A stretch of 64,000 bases of DNA from Gemmatimonadota bacterium (GTDB lineage Bacteria; Gemmatimonadota; Gemmatimonadetes; Longimicrobiales; Gaopeijiaceae): contig JABDLS010000080.1 in NCBI GenBank assembly GCA_013002885.1, positions 1 to 64,000 on the forward strand, in the 5' to 3' direction. Of this stretch, positions 21,057-29,655 are shown piece after piece. The translations under genes and the position numbers were made by a program. Each line of letters starts with the position of its first letter. Positions within the stretch are counted from its first letter, which is position 1. The notes beneath the pieces are model-generated. The model saw only the letters and a program-made list of their open reading frames with translations, was not told where the DNA came from and did no database searches.

Positions 21057-23522
21057 ATGGCACCGAGCACCGAGAAATCGAGCTTCGAAAGGCAATGGCT
21101 GAAGGGAGGCTTGCTGGCCGGGCTCGTCTTGATCCTCGCCTTGCCGGTCCTGGCGACCGTGGTCATCGAGCTCTTCGTCGACGGCGAAGAGGTCTCTGCG
21201 TGGCTCGAGCCCAAGCTCTCGGCTGCAATGAACCGCACAGTGACCGTCGGAGACGCTTCCGTGGTCCTCGTCCCCCGTCCGGGGGTTCGTCTGACCGACG
21301 TCCGCGTAGGAGGAGGAGGCACGTCAGAAGTGCCATCGATCGTCACCGTGGAGGACGTTCACCTTCAGGCGGCCTTTCTGCCGCTGCTCACGGGCCGTGT
21401 CCATACCCGCCAGCTGCGCCTCCGGGGGCTCGACGTTCACCTCGCCGTCGACGACGGCGGTGTCTCGAACTTCGGGGACCTCGTACCCGAGTCGTCTCTG
21501 GTCGAGATCCCCCGAAACGGGCCCGTCCACTTCGGCATCGAGCACGTCGAGATCGACGACGCCAGCCTGACCTGGTTCGACGGGCCGCGGCAGCGATCGC
21601 TGGCTTTGTCCGGCGCCTCGGGTCGTCTGGAGCTGGGCGGTCGGTCAGACGGCCGTTGGGTGGCGTATCTTGACGCTGACGCCGACTCGCTGCTGATGAG
21701 AGTGCCCGCCCTGGCCGACGACATCGTCCGCACCGACGCTCCGAGTATCGAGCTCACGGCGCTGGGAGACGGGTCGTTCGACTGGATCGAGATCGAAGAG
21801 GGTCTCCTGACCCATTGGGGCGAGACCTTGGCCATCCGAGGGCGGGTGGAGGCGCTATCCGACGTCGATCCACGTGTTGACCTGCGCCTCGAGAACCGCG
21901 CCCTGGATCTGTCGCCCTTCGTGCGGTTGGTACCGCCCGACGTACGTGCTCGAGTCGTCCCGGCGCTGGAGGGCAAGGTCGACCTGCGCCTGGCCCTCCG
22001 TGGCAGCCTTCGTCAGGACAACTCTCCGAACCTCTCCGGCTCTGTTGGGCTCGTCAGCGCCGGTCTCCGGCTCGGCGGCGATCCGGTCCTCACCGACGTT
22101 TCAGGGCGTCTCGGGGTCCGGCCGACCACACTGGCGCTGGACTCGATCATGGGGACGTTCGCCGACGGGCCCTTCCTCGTGGATGGTGTTGTCGAGCGTC
22201 TGTCGAGTCAGGTCACCCTGAACGTGGTGGCGTCGCCGAAGCTCGAGACGTTCGAGCGCCTCGGGCTTGCGCCGTTCGGATCGAAGCTGGCCGGGAGTGC
22301 CGACCTGCGCGCGGCCGTGGAGGGGCCTTACCGCGTGTTGGACAGCCTTCGGATCGACGGCGCTGTTCGGGCTTCGGGTGTGCAGATGGAGCACGCGCAG
22401 GTCGGTGTGCCGGTCTACGCCCCCTCCTTGACGCTCGACATCGACGACTCGGTGATTCGGTGGGCAGACGTGGAGATCCTGGTCGGGACGGAGCCGACCA
22501 CCACTTCGGGACGCTTGGCGAGTTGGCTCCCACCGGTGGTGACCGGCGAAGGCGTCCCATCCGTCGAGGCGGCGCTCAGAGGAGAGACCCTCGACATGGG
22601 CGCGGTGGCTACGCCGCCGGAGCTTCCGTCCGAGGTAACCTATTCCCGCATTGCCCTCGCTCACCTCGGGGGACGCGAGATCGATGGTCGTCGCCCCGAC
22701 GAGCTCGTGGAGCTGGCGGAGTACCGGCGGCCGACGTCCCTTCCGCTCCGTGGCCGCGTCGACGTGCAACTCGGCCGACTCCTCTATGGGTCCCACGACC
22801 TCGCCGACGTCTCCGTCAGACTCGTCCTCGCCGACAGCGCGCTCTACGTGAGGGACGCCGAATTCGCGGCGTGGGACGGAGCGTTTGCGGCGGACCTCAT
22901 GGTCGGCGTGGGAGACCGTCTGGACGAGCCGTTCGAACTTCGCCTGACAGCGACGGACGCCGGGGCACTCGGGATGCTCCTGCAGACGACGCCCGCAAGC
23001 GAGTCCATCGCGGGCAGACTCGACGTGGACCTCTCCGTGGACGGAAGCCTCGATCGGTCCTTGATGCCCGTCTCGGCCTCTCTCCGAGGTGGAGGAACCG
23101 TTCGGGTGAGGGAGGGCGCCGTCACCGGGACCGGATTGACTCTCGCTCTGGCCGACTTCCTCGCCGAGGAGCGCTGGCGGAGCCTTCCGTTCGACGAATG
23201 GACGACGGAGCTGGTGCTCGAGGAGGGCATTCTCCAGGTGATGCGCTCGGAGCTGAGGGGGGACCGCGCCATGGCGACGCTGTCGGGTGCCGTGGGGTTG
23301 GGAGGAGCGGTGGATCTCGCCATGGCACTGTCTATTCCGGCGAGCCAGCTGGAAGCGGTCTCCCTACGTAGAACCGGTGTGGCGCAGACGGTCCTCGATC
23401 AGCTCCGAGCGTCGGGAAGCGCCCTCGATCTCGGCATCAGGATCAGCGGGACCCTCGAGGGACCGACGCTGGAGCCCGACGCTCTGGCGGCGGCGGAGCA
23501 GATTGCCTCGACGCCGAGGTAG
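21057..23522 (+). CDS. AsmA-family protein
   Basis: An 821-residue protein of the AsmA/TamB-like superfamily of bridge-type lipid transfer proteins at the cell envelope. An N-terminal membrane anchor lies at about residues 15-38, followed by the typical AsmA start, with a strand pair and the PGVRLTDVRVGG region. Long stretches of beta repeats with layered substructure follow (VPALEGKVDLRLALRG, LDVDLSVDGSLD). The C-terminal part (MRSELRGDRAMATLSG, LDLGIRISGTLEGPTL) matches the AsmA C-terminal region. The ATG at 21057 follows a G-rich stretch; the longer frame from 20934 is not coding-like. It is a single gene, convergent with the DUF1295 gene 15 bp away. Confidence 0.8.
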   Translation: MAPSTEKSSFERQWLKGGLLAGLVLILALPVLATVVIELFVDGEEVSAWLEPKLSAAMNRTVTVGDASVVLVPRPGVRLTDVRVGGGGTSEVPSIVTVEDVHLQAAFLPLLTGRVHTRQLRLRGLDVHLAVDDGGVSNFGDLVPESSLVEIPRNGPVHFGIEHVEIDDASLTWFDGPRQRSLALSGASGRLELGGRSDGRWVAYLDADADSLLMRVPALADDIVRTDAPSIELTALGDGSFDWIEIEEGLLTHWGETLAIRGRVEALSDVDPRVDLRLENRALDLSPFVRLVPPDVRARVVPALEGKVDLRLALRGSLRQDNSPNLSGSVGLVSAGLRLGGDPVLTDVSGRLGVRPTTLALDSIMGTFADGPFLVDGVVERLSSQVTLNVVASPKLETFERLGLAPFGSKLAGSADLRAAVEGPYRVLDSLRIDGAVRASGVQMEHAQVGVPVYAPSLTLDIDDSVIRWADVEILVGTEPTTTSGRLASWLPPVVTGEGVPSVEAALRGETLDMGAVATPPELPSEVTYSRIALAHLGGREIDGRRPDELVELAEYRRPTSLPLRGRVDVQLGRLLYGSHDLADVSVRLVLADSALYVRDAEFAAWDGAFAADLMVGVGDRLDEPFELRLTATDAGALGMLLQTTPASESIAGRLDVDLSVDGSLDRSLMPVSASLRGGGTVRVREGAVTGTGLTLALADFLAEERWRSLPFDEWTTELVLEEGILQVMRSELRGDRAMATLSGAVGLGGAVDLAMALSIPASQLEAVSLRRTGVAQTVLDQLRASGSALDLGIRISGTLEGPTLEPDALAAAEQIASTPR

Positions 23523-23537
23523 CGGGAGGAAGACTGA

Positions 23538-24329
23538 CTAGTCCCCTTTCGGCGGCCAGGGAATGAACGCGCTGGTTCTCCTCACATACTCCTCGTAGCC
23601 CGGGCGAGAGCTCTTCAAGTTGTCTTCGAGCATGGTCACCCCCGAGACCTTGAGGAGGAGGAAGGAGATGAGTACCGGCCCCACCACCGTCCAATACTGT
23701 TCGGCGCCGACCGCGAAGAGGTAGAAGCCCCACCAGAGGACCGCTTCGCCGAAGTAGTTGGGGTGACGGCTGTATCGCCACAGCCCCGTGTCCAGGACCT
23801 TCCCCTTGTTGGCAGGGTGGGCCTTGAAGCGCGCTAGCTGACTGTCGGCAACGGCTTCGAACGAGAGCCCCACGGCAAAGAGAAGAGCGGCAGCGACGTC
23901 CCAGGGACCCAGGGGCGCTCCGCTCACGATGGAGCCGAAGAGCGGCGCAGAGATGACCCAGAGCAAGCCGGCCTGGAGCCAGAAGATGCTGTACAGGCTC
24001 TGCCACCAGAAGGCGTCGCCTCGGCCCTCCCGCATCTGCTGGTACCGCTTGTCCTCACCCTCCTTCCGGTTCCTGACGAGGAGGTGGTAGCCCAGCCGTA
24101 CCGCCCAGATGGCGACGAGCGCGACCACCACCCGTCCTCGCACCGGGTAGCCCCCGTCCACCACGAGATAGGTGAGCGCTGCGATGAGGAAGCCCGGCCC
24201 CCAGAAGGGGTCGACGATGCTCGCGTCTTCGAGTTTGACGCTCGCGGCCCACAGGACCGTGAACGCGACGACGACGACGCCGAGTCCGACGAAAGCGACG
24301 TCCCACAATACGCTCGTCCCCAAGGGCAT
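23538..24329 (-). CDS. DUF1295 family membrane protein (steroid 5-alpha-reductase-like)
   Basis: A 263-residue inner-membrane protein with about six to seven hydrophobic helices. The C-terminal signature of the family is clear: GLWRYSRHPNYFGEAVLWWG and, near the end, SRPGYEEYVRRTSAFIPWPP. Residues such as SIVDPFWGPGF in the N-terminal third are also typical. Members resemble steroid 5-alpha reductases and isoprenylcysteine methyltransferases in topology, but substrates are mostly unknown. The ATG at 24329 sits 4 bp after the stop of the sulfurtransferase gene and has GAGAAG upstream, so the two are probably co-transcribed. The longer open frame is a shadow of that gene. Confidence 0.85.
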   Translation of the reverse strand: MPLGTSVLWDVAFVGLGVVVVAFTVLWAASVKLEDASIVDPFWGPGFLIAALTYLVVDGGYPVRGRVVVALVAIWAVRLGYHLLVRNRKEGEDKRYQQMREGRGDAFWWQSLYSIFWLQAGLLWVISAPLFGSIVSGAPLGPWDVAAALLFAVGLSFEAVADSQLARFKAHPANKGKVLDTGLWRYSRHPNYFGEAVLWWGFYLFAVGAEQYWTVVGPVLISFLLLKVSGVTMLEDNLKSSRPGYEEYVRRTSAFIPWPPKGD

Positions 24330-24333
24330 CGAT

Positions 24334-25209
24334 CTACTTCTCGATGGGCACGCCGACGAGGTTGCCCCACTCCGTCCACGAGCCGTCGTAGTTGCGGACG
24401 TTGGGGAAGCCCAGGAGATGGTGGAGCACGAACCAGGTGTGGCTGGAGCGCTCACCGATGCGGCAGTAGGCGATGATGTCCTCGTCGGAACTCAGGCCCT
24501 GCTCGTCCACGTAGATGCTCTCGAGCTCATCGACATTGCGGAAGGTGCCGTCGTCGTTGGCGGCCCGCTTCCAGGGTACGTTGGCGGCGCCGGGAATGTG
24601 GCCACCTCGAAGAGCGCCTTCCTGGGGGTAGTCGGGCATGTGAAGGAGCTCACCGTTGTATTCCTGAGGTGAACGCACGTCCACGAGGGAGCCGTCGGAA
24701 TCGATGTGGCTGTGGACGTCGCTGCGGAAGGCGCGGATCTTCGCGTCGTCGCGCGCCACGACGGGGTAGTCGGTCTTCGGCCTCTCGGGTGTCTCGGTGG
24801 TCATGGGACGACCTTCGTCGGCCCACTTCTTCCGTCCGCCGTCCAGGAGGCGCACGTCCGGGTGCTCGAAGAGGGTGAAGACCCAGAGGGCGTAGGCCGC
24901 CCACCAGTTGAAGTTGTCGCCATAGAAGACGACGGTGGTGTCGCGGCCGATGCCCTTTTGGGACATGAGGTCGGCGAACTTCTCCCCGTCGAGGTAGTCC
25001 CGGGTCAGCGGGTCGTTGAGGTCCATGTGCCAGTCGACCTTGATGGCACCGGGAATGTGACCCGTGTCGTAGAGGAGCACGTCCTCGTCGGATTCGACAA
25101 TGACGACGTCAGGGTCGTCGAGGTGGTCAGCGAGCCAATCGGTGGAAACGAGCTGTTCACCGTGGGCGTACTGGTCGAACTTCGGATTCGAGTCGTTGGG
25201 GACGGACAT
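24334..25209 (-). CDS. Thiosulfate sulfurtransferase, tandem rhodanese (CysA type)
   Basis: A 291-residue two-domain rhodanese that moves sulfane sulfur from thiosulfate or a similar donor. The inactive N-terminal domain covers about 15-140, and the catalytic domain about 165-285 carries the active-site loop [11 protein letters not shown], the form found in actinobacterial CysA sulfurtransferases. Other landmarks are [27 protein letters not shown] and [16 protein letters not shown] just before the ATG at 25209 fixes the start. It is divergent, with a 184-bp gap, from sufE-nadB, so sulfur supply to Fe-S assembly is a reasonable inference. Confidence 0.9.
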   Translation of the reverse strand: MSVPNDSNPKFDQYAHGEQLVSTDWLADHLDDPDVVIVESDEDVLLYDTGHIPGAIKVDWHMDLNDPLTRDYLDGEKFADLMSQKGIGRDTTVVFYGDNFNWWAAYALWVFTLFEHPDVRLLDGGRKKWADEGRPMTTETPERPKTDYPVVARDDAKIRAFRSDVHSHIDSDGSLVDVRSPQEYNGELLHMPDYPQEGALRGGHIPGAANVPWKRAANDDGTFRNVDELESIYVDEQGLSSDEDIIAYCRIGERSSHTWFVLHHLLGFPNVRNYDGSWTEWGNLVGVPIEK

Positions 25210-25393
25210 GGGGCCTCCATTCGATGCCTTCGGGACGGACCCGCGGCCAGGCGCGGGCCGTGAAGCTACCCTCAGAATCCCCGCGGGTTCGGTCCGGTTC
25301 GCCGGCCTCGGCTCGCGGTGCCACTCGCGGTCCGGTTGACTCGTCGGAGCGAACTCCCTGGAAACGGCGTTCTCGGTGGTGTAGGCTGCACGC

Positions 25394-25828
25394 ATGAGCA
25401 TTCCGCCATCGCTGGACAAGGTCGTTCGACGTTTCGCGCAGGCACCCAAGGATCTCCGTGTTCAGGCGCTCCTGCAGTACGCCCGCAAGGTCCCGCCGCT
25501 GCCCCCGCACCTCGCAGAGGATCGGTCGGCGCTGGAGCAGGTGCACGAGTGCCAGACTCCCTTCTTCCTCGCTACGTCGGTGCAGGACGACGGGACCGTG
25601 CATCTGTACTTCGACGCGCCGGTGGAGAGCCCTACGGTTCGAGGCTTTGCCGGGATCCTCTACGAAGGGCTGGAAGGGGCCTCGGTCGATGAGGTCCTGG
25701 CCGTACCGAATGACTTCTACTCTCCCATGGGCCTCGGCGAGGTGGTCTCGCCCCTTCGTCTCCGAGGCATGGGCGCCATTCTCGCGCGGATGAAGCGACA
25801 GGTCGCCGAGGCGGCCGGATCGTCGTGA
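25394..25828 (+). CDS. sufE: SufE-family Fe-S assembly sulfur acceptor
   Basis: A 144-residue cytoplasmic protein. SufE takes persulfide from a cysteine desulfurase and stimulates Fe-S cluster building. The family pattern is intact: [10 protein letters not shown] near the N-terminus, the active Cys in [10 protein letters not shown] (residue 53), and the later stretch [14 protein letters not shown] with [26 protein letters not shown] in outline. No SufS or SufBCD gene is in the window. The TGA overlaps the GTG start of nadB, which is unusual company for sufE and suggests a link to NAD synthesis, where NadA needs a 4Fe-4S cluster. Confidence 0.88.
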   Translation: MSIPPSLDKVVRRFAQAPKDLRVQALLQYARKVPPLPPHLAEDRSALEQVHECQTPFFLATSVQDDGTVHLYFDAPVESPTVRGFAGILYEGLEGASVDEVLAVPNDFYSPMGLGEVVSPLRLRGMGAILARMKRQVAEAAGSS

Positions 25829-27420
25829 GCTCGGCGGTAGACGTCGTCGACCTCCTGGTCATCGGCGGAGGCATCGCCGGGGGTAGCTGTGCTCTCCGCG
25901 CCGCCGACTGCGGCCTCGACGTCCTCACCGTGGTCAAGTCCGCCGACCCGCGAAACACAGCCACCGAGTGGGCTCAGGGAGGAATCGTCGCCGAAGGTGA
26001 CGAAGATCCGCCCGAGCTTCTGGTCGAAGATATCCTGGAGGCCGGCGATCACATCGGGTGGCCGGAAGCGGCGGAGCAACTCGCCGACATGGGCCCGGAT
26101 CTGGTCATGGAGCTTCTCGTCGACCGGCTGGGCGTTCCCTTCGATCGAGAGCCCAATGGAGACATGGCGAAAGGGGTGGAAGCGGCACACTCCCGGAGTC
26201 GCATCCTCCACGTGGGCGACGCTACCGGATACGCCATTCAGCAGAAGTTGACGGAGGCGCTGGAGGCCCACGAGGGCATCGACGTGGTGTCGGCCCACAT
26301 GGCCGTGGACCTCATCACCCGCTCCCACCACGATCCCCATCCGTCCCGAGCGTATTCGCCGGACCGGGTCCTGGGCGCCTACATCCTCGACGAGGACACC
26401 GGCGAGGTGAAGACGGTCCTGGCCCGCTGTACCATCCTCGCCACGGGAGGCCTGGGCCACATCTTCCTCCACACCACCAACCCACCTTCGGCTACGGGCG
26501 ACGGCGTGGCCATGGCGTTTCGGGCGGGCCTACCCATTCGAAACCTCGAGTACGTGCAGTTCCACCCCTCGGCGTTCTTCTCCGCCCAGGGCGACCGGTT
26601 CCTCATCTCGGAAGCGGTTCGGGGTGAGGGGGCCTGGCTCCTGAACTCGAGGGGAGAGCGTTTCATGGAGCGCTACGCCCCCGACAAGCTCGAGCTCGCC
26701 CCCCGTGACGAACTGGCCCGAGCGATCCACGAGGAGATGGCGGCGACGGGCCACCCCTGTGTCTATCTCGACCTGGCCAACCATCACCGGGAAGGGCTCG
26801 ACATCGAGGGGCGCTTTCCTCAGATCCATGCGTTCCTGCGAAGCCGGAACCTGGATCTCGCCTCGGATCCCATACCGGTGGTCCCGGCGGCACACTATTC
26901 GTGCGGGGGCGTGCTCGTCGATCTCGACGGAAAGGTGCCGGACGTCCCTGGACTATATGCCGTGGGTGAGGTGAGCTGTACCGGGCTTCACGGAGCCAAC
27001 CGACTCGCGTCCACTTCCCTACTGGAGGGATTGGTGTGGGGTTGGAAAGCGGGTGCCGCCTGCGTGCAGGATGTGGAGGCGGGGGCCTCCAGCGAGTTGG
27101 ATCCGGTGTACGCGCGGATCCCCCCCTGGGACTCGGCCGGCTGCGAGGACGAGGTGGACCCCGTCCTCTTCCAACAAGACTGGAACTCCATTCGATCCAC
27201 CATGTGGAACTACGCCGGAATCGTGAGGACGCAGAGGCGTTTGAAGAGAGCGTGCAACGACCTCGGCTATCTCGGCCACCGCATCGAACGGTTCTACCGT
27301 TCGACACGTCTGAGCCGAGAGCTCCTCGAGCTCCGCAATGGCATCGTCACGGCTCGCAGTGTCGCCGAAGCTGCCCGTCGGAACACCGTCAGTCGTGGCT
27401 GCCACTACCTCCGGGAGTAG
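25825..27420 (+). CDS. nadB: L-aspartate oxidase
   Basis: A 531-residue FAD enzyme that oxidises aspartate to iminoaspartate, the first step of de novo NAD synthesis with NadA. The FAD-binding motif is GGGIAGGSCALRAA near residue 14, followed by TATEWAQGGIVAE-type residues (here NTATEWAQGGI), HSRSRILHVGDATG in outline, ATGGLGHIF, EYVQFHPSAF and the FAD-capping GEVSCTGLHGANRLASTSLLEG region. The C-terminal helical domain (NYAGIVRTQRRL) is complete. The GTG start lies inside the sufE stop (GTGA), so translation is probably coupled. The fumarate reductase family is the alternative, but these motifs and the length suit NadB. No nadA or nadC is seen nearby. Confidence 0.92.
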   Translation: MSSAVDVVDLLVIGGGIAGGSCALRAADCGLDVLTVVKSADPRNTATEWAQGGIVAEGDEDPPELLVEDILEAGDHIGWPEAAEQLADMGPDLVMELLVDRLGVPFDREPNGDMAKGVEAAHSRSRILHVGDATGYAIQQKLTEALEAHEGIDVVSAHMAVDLITRSHHDPHPSRAYSPDRVLGAYILDEDTGEVKTVLARCTILATGGLGHIFLHTTNPPSATGDGVAMAFRAGLPIRNLEYVQFHPSAFFSAQGDRFLISEAVRGEGAWLLNSRGERFMERYAPDKLELAPRDELARAIHEEMAATGHPCVYLDLANHHREGLDIEGRFPQIHAFLRSRNLDLASDPIPVVPAAHYSCGGVLVDLDGKVPDVPGLYAVGEVSCTGLHGANRLASTSLLEGLVWGWKAGAACVQDVEAGASSELDPVYARIPPWDSAGCEDEVDPVLFQQDWNSIRSTMWNYAGIVRTQRRLKRACNDLGYLGHRIERFYRSTRLSRELLELRNGIVTARSVAEAARRNTVSRGCHYLRE

Positions 27421-27451
27421 TTGGCGCTCCTGAGCCGTCTGCGAGTCTTTT

Positions 27452-27489
27452 CGCTTAGGGACGGATCTCTCGCTCAGGGACGGATCTCC
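27452..27489. repeat. 19-bp tandem duplication at the 3' end of the RidA gene
   Basis: Two adjacent 19-base units, 27452-27470 and 27471-27489, read CGCTTAGGGACGGATCTCT and CGCTCAGGGACGGATCTCC, differing at two positions. The second unit contains the last codons and TGA stop of the RidA gene on the minus strand; the first would supply the same tail with a TAA. It does not alter the protein. Confidence 0.8.
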
Positions 27490-28097
27490 CAGAAGGTCTC
27501 GATCTCCACGGCCATCCCGCCGGGCAGTGACCCCATCCCGACCGCGGCACGGGTGCCCTTGCCCGCCTCTTCTCCGAAGACCTGCACCATGAGGTCGCTG
27601 AAGCCGTTGATGACCTGAGGCTGCTCGGTGAAGTCCGGTGTCGCGTTGACCATGCCGAAGGTCCGAACGAGACGGACGACCCGATTCAGGGAGCCGAGGT
27701 TGGCCCGGACCGTGGCGAGGATGCGCGTGCCCACATACTCCGCTGCTTCACGACCCTCCTCCAGGGTGAAGTCGTCGCCGACCTTGCCACGGTATCGCGC
27801 CGAACCGTCGGGCATCCGGGGGGTGTGGCCCGCGACGTACAGGACGTTGCCCACGGCGACCGTGGGGACATACGTGGCCACTGGGGCCGTTGCCGGAGCG
27901 AGCTCGATCCCCAACTCCTGAAGGCGTGCCTCGGGACTGACCTGGGGGCCTGCCGGGGGCGCGGCCGAAAGGGCGGCGAGGTGGTCCGGGGACGAGAGCG
28001 CTACCGCGGCTCCCCCAAGGGCCGCTGCTGCGGCGCCACCAACGGCCACCCGAGCCGCCCCGCCGAAAAAGTCCCTTCTGGTGGTGTTGTCGTTCAT
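27474..28097 (-). CDS. RidA/YjgF-family protein with Tat signal
   Basis: A 207-residue protein. The first 40 or so residues form a twin-arginine signal (TRRDFFGGAARVAVGG and a long Ala/Gly hydrophobic stretch). The RidA domain occupies the rest, at about 55-207, with VGNVLYVAGHTP, NLGSLNRVVRLVRTFGMV in outline and the C-terminal GTRAAVGMGSLPGGMAVEIE; the Arg of GTRAAVG corresponds to the imine-binding Arg of the family. RidA deaminates reactive enamines and imines, normally in the cytoplasm, so export is unusual. AGAGGAGA precedes the ATG. It is convergent with nadB, whose product is an imine, but the compartments differ. Confidence 0.85.
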   Translation of the reverse strand: MNDNTTRRDFFGGAARVAVGGAAAAALGGAAVALSSPDHLAALSAAPPAGPQVSPEARLQELGIELAPATAPVATYVPTVAVGNVLYVAGHTPRMPDGSARYRGKVGDDFTLEEGREAAEYVGTRILATVRANLGSLNRVVRLVRTFGMVNATPDFTEQPQVINGFSDLMVQVFGEEAGKGTRAAVGMGSLPGGMAVEIETFWEIRP

Positions 28098-28193
28098 TGT
28101 CTCTCCTCTGGGTTCCGGGTTCGTCCGCCGATAGTACCGTTCCAGTTCGGTCCGTGCAGCGTACGCAAACGGGCTGATTCTCTGCGCAGCCTG

Positions 28194-29024
28194 CTAGAGT
28201 CCCGGCAGAACCTCCTCCTCCTCCAGGAATCGCAGCACCTGGTCACGAATGTCCGGCCAGATCCGCCCACAGTCGTTGTGGCCACAATCGATGCGGGTCA
28301 CCCCGAGCCCCTCCCGTGCCGCGGCGATGCGCTCGGCGTGCCGGTACGGCAGAACCTCGTCGTCGAGGCCGTGCATCAGGAGCACCGGCCCCGGGTAGCT
28401 GCGGACAGCGGCGACGTTGTCGAAGCGGTCGCGGATCAGGAAGCCCGGCACGAACATCGAGCGGGCCACGTCCGCGATGGAGCTGAACGTGGACTGAAGC
28501 ACCAGGGCGGCCACCCGTCGGTCCCGGGTCAGATCGGTAGCGGCGCCTCCCCCCATGGAGCGGCCGTAGGCGACGATGCGGCTCCCGTCCACCTCGGGAC
28601 GCGAAGCCAGGGTATCATAGGCCGTGCTGAACGTGGTGCGAATCGTCGTTCTGCTCGGTTTACCGTCCGAGAAGCCGTAGCCGGGGAACTCCACCGCCAA
28701 CGCACTCACGCCACCCCGAGCCAGATCCTGCATCTCCACCGCCCAGTGGTCGATGAGTTCGCCATTGCCGTGGGCATAGAGGGCGGCGGGATGAGGTCCA
28801 GGGCCAGGGGCGGCGAAGAGCCACGCCTCCACTCGTCCGAAGTCGGTCTCGATCCAGAGCTGCTCCCCTCCTTCCGGGGGCGTCGGGCCGCTCCTCGGGG
28901 CGGTGGCGAGAGCGCCTGGAAAGGCGATCCAACGCTGAACGAAGAAGACGAGCGCGCCAAAGCCCACGGCGGCGAGTGCAAGAACACGGACAATGGGCAC
29001 GAGTCGGGTGAGCCACGGCTCCAT
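28194..29024 (-). CDS. Alpha/beta hydrolase with N-terminal membrane anchor
   Basis: A 276-residue serine hydrolase of the BEM46/YfhR-like group. One hydrophobic helix (about residues 12-32) anchors it, with the catalytic domain outside. The oxyanion region is YAHGNGE, the nucleophile elbow GRSMGG and the acid region LLMHGLDDEVLPY; the terminal His is probably in RIDCGHNDCGRI. The ATG at 29024 has GGGAGG six bases ahead, so it is preferred to the ATG at 29051. The substrate is unknown; a lysophospholipid or ester is likely for the family. It lies just downstream of a hairpin that ends the gene before it. Confidence 0.82.
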   Translation of the reverse strand: MEPWLTRLVPIVRVLALAAVGFGALVFFVQRWIAFPGALATAPRSGPTPPEGGEQLWIETDFGRVEAWLFAAPGPGPHPAALYAHGNGELIDHWAVEMQDLARGGVSALAVEFPGYGFSDGKPSRTTIRTTFSTAYDTLASRPEVDGSRIVAYGRSMGGGAATDLTRDRRVAALVLQSTFSSIADVARSMFVPGFLIRDRFDNVAAVRSYPGPVLLMHGLDDEVLPYRHAERIAAAREGLGVTRIDCGHNDCGRIWPDIRDQVLRFLEEEEVLPGL

Positions 29025-29058
29025 GGGATCCTCCCGTTGGATGCCCTCCATGTACGAC

Positions 29059-29092
29059 GAAGCCCCTGCCGGAGCAAACCGGCAGGGGCTTC
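29059..29092 (-). terminator. Strong hairpin terminator
   Basis: GAAGCCCCTGCCGG and CCGGCAGGGGCTTC form a perfect 14-bp stem with a 6-base loop, 41 bp after the stop of the gene ending at 29133. The T-tract after it is poor on either strand, so it may act with Rho or as a 3'-end stabiliser. Confidence 0.65.
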
Positions 29093-29132
29093 CTTCGGCG
29101 CGTCCGGACCTACTCGGGTCCGGCGGCTTTCA

Positions 29133-29546
29133 TCAGGACGCGGCTGCCGTAGCGAGCTGAGGCTCGGCTGCCTCGGCCACCTCGTCCTCCGTTGCGGTCT
29201 CGGCAGCGGTCGCCGTCTCCGCTTCGGTCTCAGCTTCGGCCGGGCCCTCGGCGCTCACCGCTGGGTCGACGACGGGTGTCGCCTTCTGCCACTTCTTCCG
29301 GTTGGTCGCCGTAGTGTCGGCGCCGTGGGGAATCGCTGGCTTGATGAAGCGCTTGCCCATGACTTCCAGTTGGGCGAGCTCGAGCTCTCCCAACTGTGGG
29401 TACCGGTGGGCCATGAAATCCATTGTATCTGCCAGCCATTCCGCCCGGTCGTCCATGTGGGCTTCGAGGACGTCACAGCGGATGACGTGGCTGAAGAGCT
29501 CATCACGAGCTCGGTCGAGTAGTGTGGTCTGGTGCTTGGAACCCAT
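29133..29546 (-). CDS. Small hypothetical protein with Ala/Glu-rich tail
   Basis: A 137-residue cytoplasmic protein of unknown family. Residues 1-75 are well structured by eye: a helix with RARDELFSHVIRCDVLEAH, a second one with WLADTMDFMAHRYPQL, then LEVMGKRFIKPAIPHG. From about residue 95 the tail is almost pure Ala, Glu, Thr and Val (AETEAETATAAETATEDE in outline), probably disordered. It is one of few genes here with both a near-consensus promoter (29598-29625) and a strong hairpin after it, plus AAGGAG five bases before the ATG, so it is likely a well-expressed single-gene unit. No function can be proposed. Confidence 0.7.
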   Translation of the reverse strand: MGSKHQTTLLDRARDELFSHVIRCDVLEAHMDDRAEWLADTMDFMAHRYPQLGELELAQLEVMGKRFIKPAIPHGADTTATNRKKWQKATPVVDPAVSAEGPAEAETEAETATAAETATEDEVAEAAEPQLATAAAS

Positions 29547-29597
29547 ACGTCTCCTTGGGTGGGGAAAAGGATGCTCGAGGCCGTCGAAGCCCCTCGT

Positions 29598-29625
29598 ATT
29601 ATCGCGGATGTTGTGAAACTGTAAA
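29598..29625 (-). promoter_or_regulatory. Sigma-70-like promoter
   Basis: On the minus strand TTTACA (29625-29620) and GATAAT (29603-29598) are 16 bp apart, each one mismatch from consensus, in a locally A+T-rich patch. Transcription would start near 29590, leaving a leader of about 45 bases before the ATG at 29546. Confidence 0.65.
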
Positions 29626-29655
29626 GGGTTACGCGATCGAACAGGGGGGCGTCGC

